Source: Methanothrix sp.
GTDB taxonomy: Archaea; Halobacteriota; Methanosarcinia; Methanotrichales; Methanotrichaceae
NCBI RefSeq assembly: GCF_016706325.1
Contig: NZ_JADJJX010000001.1
Location: forward strand, 868,001-932,000
Length of the DNA: 64,000 bases
Direction: 5' to 3'
Shown: one piece after another, positions 41,126 to 50,383 of the stretch
Layout: each line of letters begins with the position of its first letter
Position numbering within the stretch: position 1 is the stretch's first letter
Translations under genes and position numbers: made by a program
The notes under the pieces: generated by a model
Database searches by the model: none
What the model saw: the letters and a program-made list of their open reading frames with translations, nothing else
What the model was told of the DNA's origin: nothing

Positions 41126-42130
41126 TCAGCTCTTCTCCGCCGCCCGGGTGGCATGGCTGAGGTTGATGGTCAGCTCACAGATGTTCATGATATAGTCGAA
41201 CATCCTCTCCAGGCTCGCCGCCAGGGCGAGGCGCTTTAGCATCTCCGATTTGCCCAGATTGTCAGAGACGACTGCTATTCCCGCCGCCCCCATCTGAATC
41301 TCCCTGATCGTATCTATCATCTCATTGGCCTTGTCGGAGTTGGTCTGAAGCAGATGGGAGAGAGAGTCGTCAATCAGGCTGCACAATTGAGATTCTATTG
41401 TCAGCAGTTCCTCTTTCAGATCATCGGCCAGGGTGCAGTTGTACTCTCTGGCGATCTGAGCTATCCTGTGGGCGTGATCAGCAATTCGTTCCAGATTCGA
41501 CGCCGCCTGCATGTAGTTGAATGCATGAATGGGGTTTTGCAGCTCCTGCTTCACCGAGCCTGTCCGCAGGATCTCAGTGAACTGGCGGGAGATGAGGAGG
41601 TTGAGTCGATCCACGTCATCATCCCTCTGGATAACATCCATTGCCAGCTCGTCCTCATCATTGTTCATGAGGCTGACAAAGGAATCGTGTATCATGGACT
41701 TGACCACCGTCTTGATCCTCCGCAGGGCTTTCTCGGACTGAAGCTCCTCTGAGCTCAATAGGTCGTGAATGACCACCTTGTTTATGGTCTCCTCCAAGAT
41801 CTCAGGGCCGATGAGCTTGTTTACAATCTGATGCAGATCCTTCTTCTGAGCAGGGGACATATGCTGGCTTGTGACCTCGATGATCCTGTAGCCGCCTACA
41901 TAGCATCCAATGATGTCTCTTATCAGGTCATCTCCTGTCTTCTCTCCCACATCCAGCCTCACCCGCAGATCCCTCTCCGAGCGATCGGTGGACAGGGTTA
42001 AGGCCCCATTGTCCCCCTGGCTGATATAGACTATTGAGCCGGCAGAAATCCCGTTCTTCGTGGCCCAGGCCTTGGGAAGGGAGACGATGAATGTGGACTT
42101 GCCCGTCCTCTGCACCTTTCTAGTATCCAT
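41126..42130 (-). CDS. PhoU-domain protein with N-terminal AbrB/SpoVT-like domain
   Basis: This 334-residue protein begins RKVQRTGKSTFIVSLPKAWA, a swapped-hairpin AbrB-type DNA-binding domain, followed by two PhoU three-helix repeats (DEDELAMDVIQRDDDVDRLN, NLERIADHAHRIA). The archaeal 'phosphate uptake regulator' family has this layout, suggesting that it both senses Pst status and binds DNA. It follows a single-domain PhoU gene by 9 bp in the pstB operon. Confidence 0.88.
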   Translation of the reverse strand: MDTRKVQRTGKSTFIVSLPKAWATKNGISAGSIVYISQGDNGALTLSTDRSERDLRVRLDVGEKTGDDLIRDIIGCYVGGYRIIEVTSQHMSPAQKKDLHQIVNKLIGPEILEETINKVVIHDLLSSEELQSEKALRRIKTVVKSMIHDSFVSLMNNDEDELAMDVIQRDDDVDRLNLLISRQFTEILRTGSVKQELQNPIHAFNYMQAASNLERIADHAHRIAQIAREYNCTLADDLKEELLTIESQLCSLIDDSLSHLLQTNSDKANEMIDTIREIQMGAAGIAVVSDNLGKSEMLKRLALAASLERMFDYIMNICELTINLSHATRAAEKS

Positions 42131-42139
42131 GAACCCTCC

Positions 42140-42799
42140 TTAATTCAGGTGTTCTCTCTTTGCTTCCGCCATGTAGACGATAGTCTCACATACGTTGCAG
42201 ATGTGATCGCCCGTCCTCTCCAGATGCCTGTTCACCATGAGCAGCAAGGTCCCCTCATTGATCACCTCGGGTCGCTCAATTATGATATTCAAGAGCTTAT
42301 CCCTTGCTTTTACATACAGGCCATCGATCTCATAATCCCACTTGGTTATCTGGCGGGCCATATCGGCATCGTCTTTCTCAAGGGCTTCCATCGATTGCCT
42401 GAGCATTCTGCCGCTGATCTCTGCCATGCGTGGAATGAATTCCAGCTTTGTTATCTCGATCTTATTATGAGACTGAGCTGTGACCCGAGCGATATCCACA
42501 GCCAGATCACCTATCCTCTCCAGATCTATGCCGATCTTCAGTATTCCTATGATCCTCCTCAGATCCCTGGCCATGGGCTGCTGAAGCACCAGAAGCTCCA
42601 TGCACAGATTCTCAATCCTGATGCTCAGATCATCGACATCCTGATCGTTCTTTATGATCTCTCGTGCCAGTTCGACATTCGAGTCGGTGAGGGCAAGGAC
42701 TGATCTTTCTATGGCCTCCCCCACCCGGTCGGCCAGGTCCTTTGTCAGCCTCTTCAGATCTGATAGATCTTTGCGATAACGCTGTCTATAAGGGATCAT
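42140..42799 (-). CDS. phoU: phosphate signalling complex protein PhoU
   Basis: This 219-residue all-helical protein has two PhoU motifs (ERIGDLAVDIARVTAQ and HLERTGDHICNVCETIVYM). PhoU restrains the Pst transporter and its signalling. It lies 17 bp after pstB and 9 bp before the AbrB-PhoU gene. Confidence 0.92.
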   Translation of the reverse strand: MIPYRQRYRKDLSDLKRLTKDLADRVGEAIERSVLALTDSNVELAREIIKNDQDVDDLSIRIENLCMELLVLQQPMARDLRRIIGILKIGIDLERIGDLAVDIARVTAQSHNKIEITKLEFIPRMAEISGRMLRQSMEALEKDDADMARQITKWDYEIDGLYVKARDKLLNIIIERPEVINEGTLLLMVNRHLERTGDHICNVCETIVYMAEAKREHLN

Positions 42800-42816
42800 T
42801 TAGTCTTCCCCAGAGA

Positions 42817-43563
42817 TCATCCAAACCGCCCGGTGATATAGTCCTCGGTGCTCTTCATCTTCGGCGCTTCAAAGATCTGCTTGGTCTCTCCCACCTCGAT
42901 CAGCTCGCCGAGAAGGAAGAAGGCAGTGCGGTCGGAGACCCTGGCCGCCTGCTGCATATTGTGGGTGACAATTATCTGGGTATACTCCTCCTTGAGGCTC
43001 TCCATCAGGCTCTCGATCTTGCCGGTTGAGATGGGGTCTAATGCACTGCAGGGCTCATCGAATAAGATGACATCAGGTCGCATGGCCATGGTCCGGGCGA
43101 TGCACAATCTCTGCTGCTGCCCGCCAGATAGGCCCAGAGCTGGCTGGTCCAGCCTCTCGCTGACCTCCTCCCAGAGAGCGGACTCCTTCAAGCTGCGCTC
43201 AACTATCTGATCGATGTTCTTCTGCCCGTGAATCCGGGGGCCATAGGCGATGTTATCATAGATGGACATGGGGAATGGATTGGGCTTTTGGAATACCATC
43301 CCTATTCTCTTGCGCAGCTCCACCACATCGGTTTTTTTATCGTATATGTCGATATCTTCATAGAAGACCCGGCCCTCAATCCGAGCACTGGAGACCAGGT
43401 CGTTCATTCGGTTCAGACAGCGGATGAATGTCGACTTTCCGCAGCCTGATGGACCGATGAGAGCGGTGATCTGTTTTTCTGGTATCTCCAGGGATATGTC
43501 CTTTAGGGCATGCTTCTTCCCATACCAGAGGTTCAGATCTTCTGAGACGATCTTAGCAGTCAA
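42817..43563 (-). CDS. pstB: phosphate ABC transporter ATP-binding protein
   Basis: This 248-residue ATPase of the high-affinity phosphate importer has Walker A GPSGCGKST, the PstB-specific GRVFYEDIDIYDKK and GMVFQKPNPFPMSIYDN, signature LSGGQQQRLCIAR, Walker B VILFDEPCSALDP and the H-loop VTHNMQQA. It is the first gene of the minus-strand unit. pstS, pstC and pstA are not upstream, where the divergent thermosome gene begins, so they must lie elsewhere or be absent. Confidence 0.93.
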   Translation of the reverse strand: MTAKIVSEDLNLWYGKKHALKDISLEIPEKQITALIGPSGCGKSTFIRCLNRMNDLVSSARIEGRVFYEDIDIYDKKTDVVELRKRIGMVFQKPNPFPMSIYDNIAYGPRIHGQKNIDQIVERSLKESALWEEVSERLDQPALGLSGGQQQRLCIARTMAMRPDVILFDEPCSALDPISTGKIESLMESLKEEYTQIIVTHNMQQAARVSDRTAFFLLGELIEVGETKQIFEAPKMKSTEDYITGRFG

Positions 43564-43821
43564 ATCGAATCCCCTTGTAGTATCCTGGAATTGCTGTCAG
43601 CGTTTTACCCGCCTTACTGCCCAGCGATAGCGATGGAGCGGCAGACGCCATCGATCCTTATGGCCGTGGCCGGTTTGCCGGATAGCATTCTCCCTCCATC
43701 TGCTAGAGATAATGCATCTATAGGCAGGCATCCACCTGTAATCTGAGCCAGCCTATAAAGATCTTCCTATATAGACTATATGTATAGGGAGATAAATAAC
43801 TATGATCTGGCCGATGGCGCG

Positions 43822-43836
43822 AATAGTTTATATAGA
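43822..43836 (+). promoter_or_regulatory. TATA promoter of the thermosome gene
   Basis: GAATAGTTTATATAG gives a TATA box about 45-55 bp before TTG 43881. Predicted transcription start is near 43858, with GGGGAGGAAATAAGG in a short leader. Confidence 0.6.
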
Positions 43837-43880
43837 ACTTCAAACTCGTATTTAGAAAAAAGTCGGGGAGGAAATAAGGT

Positions 43881-45521
43881 TTGGCAGGTTTGAGCGGTGT
43901 ACCGGTAATCATTCTGAAGGAAGGAAGCAAAAGAGAGAGCGGAAGGGATGCTCAGCACAGAAACATCCTGGCTGCCAGGGCAGTAGCAGAGGCGGTCAGG
44001 ACAACTCTGGGCCCCAAGGGCATGGACAAGATGCTTATCGATAGCAGTGGTGATGCCACCATCACCAATGATGGCGCCACCATCCTCAGAGAGCTGGATA
44101 TAGAGAATCCCGTAGCCAAGATGATTGTGGAGGTGGCAAAAGCCCAGGACGATGAGGTTGGGGACGGCACCACCACGGCGGTTATCATAGCAGGAAAGCT
44201 GCTGGAGAAGGCGGAGGCGCTCTTGGAGCAGGATGTCCATGCAACAGTCATTGTACAGGGGTACAAGCAGGCAGCTGCAAAGGCCCAGGAGGTATTGAAG
44301 CAGATGGCCACTGATATCTCCGGAGACCAGGATATGCTCTTGAAGATCGCTCAGACCGCCATGAGAGGAAAAGGCATAGAGATGGCCATGGATAAGCTCT
44401 CCCAGATAACAGTGGATGCAGCCAAGGCAGTGGTTGGGTTTGAGGGGAAGGATATCGAGGAGAACATCAAGATGATCCGTATTCCTGGCGGCAGGGTCGA
44501 GGACTCCTTCATAAACTACGGCATCGTCCTGGACAAGGAGAGGACCACCCCCCAGATGCCAAAATCGATCAAGGATGCCAGGATCATGCTTCTTGAGGGT
44601 ACCTTGGAGCTGAAAAAGCTGGGAACTGATGCCAAGATAACCATAACCGAGGCCGGGGATCTCGCCTCCTTCAAGGAGGGCGAGGAGAGGATCATCAAAG
44701 AGCAAGTCGACGCCATCGTAGCCGCAGGTGCCAATGTGGTATTCTGCGAGAAGGGGATAGGAGTCTTTGCTCAGGGCTATCTGGCCAATCAGGGAATTCT
44801 GGCAGCCCGCCGGGTTAAGAGAGAGGATTTGAAGATGCTGGCCCTGGCAACAGGAGCGAAGCTGGTGGGAGATGTGATGCATCTGCGACAGGAGGATCTG
44901 GGATCTGCTGCCCTGGTAGAGGAGAGAAAGGTGGGCGAGGAGAAGCGCATGATCTTCGTTGAGGGCTGTGAGGGGGCAAAGGCGGTCTCAATCATCCTGC
45001 ACGGAGTCTCAGATCAGCTCTTAGAGGAGATGGAAAGAGCCCTGGACGACTCCTTGAATGTGGTCATGGATGTCATTCGCTCAGGGAAGATCGTCCCCGG
45101 TGGCGGAGCTCCGGAGATCCTGGTGGCCGAGAGGCTCAGGCAGTATGCTTCAACCCTGGAGGGGAGAGAGCAGCTTGCCATTCGCGCTTTTGCCGATGCC
45201 GTGGAGGCTATTCCATTTACTCTGGCTGAGAACTCGGGATTCGATCCTGTGGACTCTCTTGTCGCTTTGAGAGCAAAGCTCTCTTCGGGCACCGGCTATG
45301 GACTGGACATCAAATCGGGCCAGCCAGCGGATATGATGGCTCAGGGCGTAGTCGAGCCCCTGAAGGTGAAGACCCAGGCCATCAAGTCTGCGGCTGAGGC
45401 CGCCGCCATGGTACTACGAGTGGACGATGTCATCGCCGCCAAGAGAGAGGAGCTGACGGCCGAGCCCGGACAGAGCCCGCATGACTACACCATGCCCCAG
45501 ATGCCAATGCCTCACTACTGA
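43881..45521 (+). CDS. thsA: thermosome subunit (group II chaperonin)
   Basis: This 546-residue ATP-dependent chaperonin has TTLGPKGMDKMLIDSSGD, TNDGATILRELDIENP and GDGTTTAVIIAG in the ATPase domain, and VVPGGGAPEILVAERL-like IVPGGGAPEI near residue 400. The start is TTG 43881 behind GGAGG. The C-terminus ends DYTMPQMPMPHY rather than the Gly-Gly-Met tail common in thermosomes. It heads a plus-strand proteostasis block with grpE, dnaK and dnaJ. Confidence 0.95.
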   Translation: MAGLSGVPVIILKEGSKRESGRDAQHRNILAARAVAEAVRTTLGPKGMDKMLIDSSGDATITNDGATILRELDIENPVAKMIVEVAKAQDDEVGDGTTTAVIIAGKLLEKAEALLEQDVHATVIVQGYKQAAAKAQEVLKQMATDISGDQDMLLKIAQTAMRGKGIEMAMDKLSQITVDAAKAVVGFEGKDIEENIKMIRIPGGRVEDSFINYGIVLDKERTTPQMPKSIKDARIMLLEGTLELKKLGTDAKITITEAGDLASFKEGEERIIKEQVDAIVAAGANVVFCEKGIGVFAQGYLANQGILAARRVKREDLKMLALATGAKLVGDVMHLRQEDLGSAALVEERKVGEEKRMIFVEGCEGAKAVSIILHGVSDQLLEEMERALDDSLNVVMDVIRSGKIVPGGGAPEILVAERLRQYASTLEGREQLAIRAFADAVEAIPFTLAENSGFDPVDSLVALRAKLSSGTGYGLDIKSGQPADMMAQGVVEPLKVKTQAIKSAAEAAAMVLRVDDVIAAKREELTAEPGQSPHDYTMPQMPMPHY

Positions 45522-45560
45522 TGGAACAGGGCAACTATGCCCGTGTCCTTCATTTGAGCG

Positions 45561-46190
45561 ATGAAAGAGAGCACATTCCAGGTGGAGCATATGGATGAAG
45601 AGAAGGATATGAGCCCTCAGGATGAAGAGAGGGATACGAGCCCTCAGGATGAAGAGAGGGATACGAGCCCTCAGGATGAAGAGAGGGATACAGGCCCTCT
45701 GGACGAAGAGCATCCCAGCTATCAAATTGCCAGAATAGATGAGCTGGAACAGCAGCTTTCAGAGGCTCAGAGCCTCTCGGAGGAACGCCTCGATCAGCTT
45801 ATGCGCTGCCGGGCAGATCTTGACAATTTGATGAAGCGGTCTCTCCGGGAGAAGGAGAATACCGTTCGATATGCCTCAGAGAAGCTCGTCCACAAGCTCC
45901 TTCCAGTGCTCGATAGCCTCGAGCAGGCGGCAAAGCATGATGGAGGTATGAATGTGCTCTATATGCAGCTTTCAGGCATCCTCTCTGCAGAAGGGCTGGC
46001 CCCCATAGAGGCGGTTGGCAAGAAGTTCGATCCTTACCGGCATGAGGCATTACTTCAGGTGAAGAGGAGTGATATGGAAGAGGATGTAGTGGCAGAGGAG
46101 ATACAGAAAGGCTATCTCTTCAACTCCCGTGTCATTCGCTTCTCCAAGGTAGCAGTGAATAAGCCAGCGGGAAGAGAAGGATGTGATTGA
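45561..46190 (+). CDS. grpE: nucleotide exchange factor GrpE with repeat-rich N-terminus
   Basis: This 209-residue GrpE exchanges ADP for ATP on DnaK. A long coiled coil (QLSEAQSLSEERLDQLMRCR, ADLDNLMKRSLREKE) is followed by the C-terminal beta domain (AVGKKFDPYRHEALLQ, ILFNSRVIRFSKV-like GYLFNSRVIRFSKVAV). The first ~50 residues are acidic and contain three copies of SPQDEERDT encoded by a perfect 27-bp tandem repeat. It starts 39 bp after the thermosome gene. Confidence 0.9.
   Translation: MKESTFQVEHMDEEKDMSPQDEERDTSPQDEERDTSPQDEERDTGPLDEEHPSYQIARIDELEQQLSEAQSLSEERLDQLMRCRADLDNLMKRSLREKENTVRYASEKLVHKLLPVLDSLEQAAKHDGGMNVLYMQLSGILSAEGLAPIEAVGKKFDPYRHEALLQVKRSDMEEDVVAEEIQKGYLFNSRVIRFSKVAVNKPAGREGCD
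45611..45691. repeat. 27-bp in-frame tandem repeat in grpE, three perfect copies
   Basis: Units start at 45611, 45638 and 45665, each beginning GAGCCCTCAGGATGAAG, with a degenerate fourth afterwards. The period is a multiple of three and adds nine residues per copy, so copy number can vary without breaking GrpE. Confidence 0.95.
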
Positions 46191-46262
46191 AGGCTGCAAT
46201 TTGAAGGGCGCTCAACAGGGCATATCGATCGACATGTTGAGATATAATTGAATGGATAAGAT

Positions 46263-46280
46263 GATAAGTTTAAATATTTA
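46263..46280 (+). promoter_or_regulatory. TATA promoter of dnaK
   Basis: GATAAGTTTAAATATTTA contains a TATA box about 45 bp before TTG 46319. A start near 46299 leaves ~20 nt of leader with AGGAG at 46306-46310. This allows dnaK-dnaJ to be induced separately from the thermosome. Confidence 0.55.
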
Positions 46281-46318
46281 CAGAGTATTGGCAGTTACTA
46301 ACTTCAGGAGATGAAATC

Positions 46319-48172
46319 TTGTCAAAAATTATAGGCATTGATCTTGGTACCAGCAACTCGGCAGCAGCCGCCTTGGTCGGTGGCCGGCCCACCATAATCC
46401 CCAGTGCAGAGGGGACCAGCATCGGAGGCAAGGCCTTCCCATCCTTTGTCGCCTTCACCAAAGAGGGTCAGGTCCTGGTGGGCGAGCCGGCGAAGAGGCA
46501 GGCTGTGACCAATCCCGAGGGCACTGTTCAGGGCATAAAGAGAAAGATGGGGACTGACTATAAGGTCAGAGTCTTCGGCAAGGAGTATTCCCCTGAGGAC
46601 ATCTCCGCTCAGATCCTGCGGAAGATCAAGACCGATGCCGAGGCCTATCTCGCTGACAGCGTGGACAGAGCTGTCATCACCGTCCCCGCCTACTTCAATG
46701 ACAATCAGAGGCAGGCAACAAAGGATGCCGGCACCATCGCCGGACTGGAGGTTTTGCGGATCATCAATGAGCCCACCGCCGCTGCTCTGGCCTTCGGCCT
46801 GGACAAGTCGGGCGAGCATAAGATCATGGTATTCGACCTGGGCGGAGGCACGCTGGATGTCACCATAATGGAGATCGGCGAGGGGGTCTTCGAGGTCCGG
46901 TCCACATCGGGAGACACCCAGCTGGGCGGCCGGGATATGGATGACCGCCTGATGAACTATGTCCTGGAAAGGTTCAAGCAGGAATCTGGTGTCGATCTGC
47001 GCGGAGACTCCATGGCCATGCAGCGCCTGCGGGAGGCGGTGGAGGTGGCGAAGATAGAGCTGTCCAGCGTCCTGCAGACCAACCTCAATCTGCCCTATAT
47101 CACTGCCGATGCCAGCGGTCCCAAGCATCTGAGCATGACCATTGACCGCTCCAAGCTGGAGGAGCTGGTCGGTGATGTACTGGAGCGCTGCCGCGGTCCC
47201 ATGATCCAGGCCTTGAAGGACTCCAAGCTGGAGAAGTCGGATATCGACAAGATCATCCTGGTGGGAGGGCCCACGAGGATGCCCGTGGTGCAGGAGTTCG
47301 TGAAGAACTTCATAGGAAAGGATGTCGAGCGCGGTGTGGATCCCATGGAGTGCGTGGCCATGGGGGCTGCGATTCAGGCAGGGGTTCTGGGTGGAGAGGT
47401 CAAGGATCTGCTGCTATTGGATGTCACACCATTATCTCTGGGCATTGAGACCCTGGGGGCTGTCACCACCAAGCTGATCGAGAGGAACACCACCATCCCC
47501 ACCAGGAAGAGCCAGATATTCACCACTGCCGCCGATAACCAGACCAGCGTCGAGGTCAATGTCCTGCAGGGAGAGAGGCCCATGGCCAAGGATAACGTCT
47601 CCCTGGGCAGGTTCACCCTGGTGGGCATTCCCCCAGCACCACGGGGCATACCTCAGATCGAGGTCACATTCGATATCGATGCCAATGGCATCATTCACGT
47701 CTCAGCCAAGGATCTGGCCACCAAGAAAGAGCAGAGGATCACCATCACTGCCCCCCACAAGCTGAGCAAAGAGGAGATAGAGGCCAAGATCAAGGATGCG
47801 GAGAGGTTTGCGGCAGATGACTTGAAGAGAAAAGAGGAGATAGAGACTAAGAATGCTGCCGACTCTCTGATCTATGCCTCGGAGAAGATGCTCAAGGATG
47901 CGGGCGATATAGCCACGAGTGAGCAGAGGGATAAGATCGAGAAGGCCATCAGTGATCTGAAAAACGCTCAGACGGGCGGGGATATCTCTGAGATCAAGGC
48001 CAAGACGGAAGGCCTGCAGAGCGCAATCTATGAGCTTTCCGCAGCCATGTACCAGAAGGCGGCACAGGACCAGCAGGCTGCCCAGGGCGCCGGCTCAGAG
48101 GCCAGTCCCGGATCAGCAGGGCAGGATCAGACAGTGGATGCGGACTATGAGGTAGTGAACGATAAGAGGTAA
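46319..48172 (+). CDS. dnaK: molecular chaperone DnaK (Hsp70)
   Basis: This 617-residue Hsp70 starts at TTG 46319 (MSKIIGIDLGTSNSAAA). The ATPase domain has IINEPTAAALAFGLD and VFDLGGGTLDVTIMEIG; the substrate domain has LLLLDVTPLSLGIET and the lid is helical. The C-terminus ends in an Ala/Gln/Gly-rich tail and DADYEVVNDKR. DnaK in methanogens is of bacterial origin (established). It is flanked by grpE and dnaJ. Confidence 0.97.
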   Translation: MSKIIGIDLGTSNSAAAALVGGRPTIIPSAEGTSIGGKAFPSFVAFTKEGQVLVGEPAKRQAVTNPEGTVQGIKRKMGTDYKVRVFGKEYSPEDISAQILRKIKTDAEAYLADSVDRAVITVPAYFNDNQRQATKDAGTIAGLEVLRIINEPTAAALAFGLDKSGEHKIMVFDLGGGTLDVTIMEIGEGVFEVRSTSGDTQLGGRDMDDRLMNYVLERFKQESGVDLRGDSMAMQRLREAVEVAKIELSSVLQTNLNLPYITADASGPKHLSMTIDRSKLEELVGDVLERCRGPMIQALKDSKLEKSDIDKIILVGGPTRMPVVQEFVKNFIGKDVERGVDPMECVAMGAAIQAGVLGGEVKDLLLLDVTPLSLGIETLGAVTTKLIERNTTIPTRKSQIFTTAADNQTSVEVNVLQGERPMAKDNVSLGRFTLVGIPPAPRGIPQIEVTFDIDANGIIHVSAKDLATKKEQRITITAPHKLSKEEIEAKIKDAERFAADDLKRKEEIETKNAADSLIYASEKMLKDAGDIATSEQRDKIEKAISDLKNAQTGGDISEIKAKTEGLQSAIYELSAAMYQKAAQDQQAAQGAGSEASPGSAGQDQTVDADYEVVNDKR

Positions 48173-48242
48173 ATCGGAGTAGAACCCATAATGAGCAAAG
48201 GCTGCTGGAAGAACAGGAAAGCCAGAAGGATCTGATCGTACC

Positions 48243-49412
48243 ATGCCGGATAAAAAGGATTACTACGAGGTGCTTGGAGTATCCAAGGATGCCAGCGAGA
48301 AGGACATCAAGGCCGCCTATCGCAAGCTGGCCATGAAACACCACCCCGACCGGTCGGACGATCCCGGGGCAGAGGAGAGGTTCAAGGAGCTCTCCGAGGC
48401 CTATGCCGTCCTCTCCGACTCGGATAAGCGCCAGAAGTACGATCAGTTCGGCCATGCGGGAATCAACAGTCAGTACTCGCAAGAGGATCTGTTCCGGGGG
48501 GTGAACTTCGAGGATCTTCTCCGGGGCTTTGGCATGGGCGGGGAGAGCATATTCGATATGTTCTTCGGCGGAGGGGGAGGGCGGCGGGGGCCGGCCAGAG
48601 GTCGGGACCTGCGCTATGATATCGAGCTGACCTTGGAGCAGGCGGCTCAGGGCCTGGAGATGACCATCGAGGTTCCGCGGACGGAGAGCTGCCCCAAGTG
48701 TCAGGGGAGCGGGGCTAAGCCCGGCACAACTCCCGTGACCTGCAGCAACTGCCGGGGCTCAGGCCAGGTCACCCGCGCCCAGAACACCCCCTTCGGCCAG
48801 ATGGTCACCTCCACCACCTGCCCCACCTGTGGCGGCAGAGGGGAGATCATCACCAGCCCCTGTGAGGATTGCAGTGGCTCGGGAAGGGTGCGCAAGTCCC
48901 GCAAGATCAATATCAAGGTTCCAGCGGGGGTGGAGGACGGCCAGCACCTCAAGCTCCGCGGCCAGGGAGACTCTGCCGGCCCCAAGGGAGTGAGCGGCGA
49001 TCTTTATGTGGTCATAAACATCCTTCCCCACAGGATCTTTCAGCGAATGGACAGCGATCTGATCATGGAGAGCCCCATCAGCTTCACCCAGGCGGCCCTG
49101 GGAGCAGACCTGGAGGTTCCCACTCTGAACGGCCGGGCCAGGATCAAGGTGCCTGCAGGGACCCAGACCGGAACGGTATTCCGCCTGAGAGGAAAGGGCA
49201 TGCCCCGGCTGCATGGCACCGGATCGGGCGATCTGCATGTAAGGGTCAGGATCAATACCCCCTCTGCTCTCACTGCCCGGCAAAAGCAGCTGCTTGAGGA
49301 GCTGGCAGAGGAGTTTGGCGAGCAGAAGAGGCCAGCTGGCGAGAGGGAGAAGGAAAAGGAGAAAAGCCTCATCGATAAGATCGTGGATGAGGTTAAGAGT
49401 GCTGTGCAGTGA
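48243..49412 (+). CDS. dnaJ: chaperone DnaJ (Hsp40)
   Basis: This 389-residue type I Hsp40 has a J domain with MKHHPDRS (HPD at about residue 33), a Gly/Phe-rich linker (GFGMGGESIFDMFFGGGGG), four zinc-binding CxxCxGxG repeats (CPKCQGSG, CSNCRGSG, CPTCGGRG, CEDCSGSG) and C-terminal substrate-binding domains. It stimulates DnaK ATPase. Its last 20 bp overlap the 3' end of the convergent YkgJ-family gene. Confidence 0.97.
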   Translation: MPDKKDYYEVLGVSKDASEKDIKAAYRKLAMKHHPDRSDDPGAEERFKELSEAYAVLSDSDKRQKYDQFGHAGINSQYSQEDLFRGVNFEDLLRGFGMGGESIFDMFFGGGGGRRGPARGRDLRYDIELTLEQAAQGLEMTIEVPRTESCPKCQGSGAKPGTTPVTCSNCRGSGQVTRAQNTPFGQMVTSTTCPTCGGRGEIITSPCEDCSGSGRVRKSRKINIKVPAGVEDGQHLKLRGQGDSAGPKGVSGDLYVVINILPHRIFQRMDSDLIMESPISFTQAALGADLEVPTLNGRARIKVPAGTQTGTVFRLRGKGMPRLHGTGSGDLHVRVRINTPSALTARQKQLLEELAEEFGEQKRPAGEREKEKEKSLIDKIVDEVKSAVQ

Positions 49413-50037
49413 ATAGGGGGATGATATGCTCTCCCTCGCTATCATGGATGATGCAGCAGCAGCACCCCCCATTCCATCTGCCCCGGGGGAAGTCCTCGAA
49501 TCTTTCCGTAAGCTCTATGGCCTCCTCTATCTCTGTGATGTGGCGCAGGATGAGCTGCCGGGCGATGTCCTGGGCGGCATCCATCTCTATGCTCATCCCC
49601 AGCCCGGGGCACTCTGAGCAGCATAACCTGCCCTCCACCAGGTAGAAGGGATAGGTGCGGCAGAGAAGGGGGCGGGAGGCGTATATGGCGCACCTCCCGT
49701 CGACATAGAAGCAGCAGCGCAGCCCCTCTTTTTTGAGCCTCCACTCCAGGGTGTGGAAGTCGCCAAAGGAGTCCCATTCACCCTCCTCTGGTGGCTGAGC
49801 TACCTGGAGCCAATCCTGTCCCCTCTCCGCCATTATTTCTCTTATCTCAAAGGGGAAGACAAGGACGCTGTTATCCTCGCCCTGGCAGCACTGGCCGCAG
49901 CTCAGGCACTGAAATCCAATCCCCTTTATCTGATCAGCCAGGGACAGTGGTGAGATGAGCAGGGCGGCGGCGTATGACCGCCGGAGAGCTGCCAGCAACA
50001 GCTCTTTATCGGTCACAAAGGGTGGATGCTCAGGCAT
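49393..50037 (-). CDS. YkgJ-family cysteine-cluster protein
   Basis: This 214-residue member has the Cys pattern FQCLSCGQCCQGED, then LRCCFYVDGRCAIYASRPLLCRTYPF and CCSECPG, as well as an extra CCCC run near the C-terminus. It resembles the protein at 22234-22881 in layout but differs in sequence. Predicted metal (zinc/iron or Fe-S) binding; role unknown. A 20-bp triplicated array lies 11 bp upstream of its start. Confidence 0.85.
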   Translation of the reverse strand: MPEHPPFVTDKELLLAALRRSYAAALLISPLSLADQIKGIGFQCLSCGQCCQGEDNSVLVFPFEIREIMAERGQDWLQVAQPPEEGEWDSFGDFHTLEWRLKKEGLRCCFYVDGRCAIYASRPLLCRTYPFYLVEGRLCCSECPGLGMSIEMDAAQDIARQLILRHITEIEEAIELTERFEDFPRGRWNGGCCCCIIHDSEGEHIIPLFTAQHS

Positions 50038-50047
50038 AAAGAAGGAT

Positions 50048-50107
50048 ATCCATACTGATTTTCATAAATCCATACTAATTCTCATAAATCCATACTGATT
50101 CTCATAA
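50048..50107. repeat. 20-bp tandem repeat, three copies
   Basis: Units at 50048, 50068 and 50088 each begin ATCCATACT(G/A)ATT and end TCATAA. They lie immediately upstream of the minus-strand YkgJ-family start codon, where the leader and promoter should be. Confidence 0.9.
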
Positions 50108-50245
50108 TCCTGCCGGGCCGGCTCTGAGCAGCACAAATCCTGAACTTAATCGCGACAGTACGCAACCATATCCAAGGACTGTCATCCTCCTGCTCAGGCG
50201 CTGCTTCATAAAATGATTGAACTGTCCATAGTTGTTGATCCTGGC

Positions 50246-50310
50246 CGCTTGTATGCCGCTCTCATGGCCACTTGTATGGCTGCTCTCATGGCCGCCTGTA
50301 TGGCCTCTTC
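50246..50310. repeat. 24-bp degenerate tandem repeat, about 2.5 copies
   Basis: Alternating segments of the type TGTATGGCCGCT and CTCATGGCCGCC recur from about 50246 to 50310. They fall within a 61-codon plus frame (50213-50395) that has no ribosome-binding site and is probably not a gene. The rest of the 50038-50414 gap holds only the fae promoter. Confidence 0.6.
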
Positions 50311-50383
50311 TGTGATCCCTCGCATTGGTGAATCAATGCATGTCATTATGATGATATATCTTTTGGCCGTCTGCTTAGATTAC

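Noticed and set aside
43800..44882. 360-codon minus frame opposite the thermosome gene
   Set aside because: It is the antisense shadow of a highly conserved chaperonin gene and covers its promoter.
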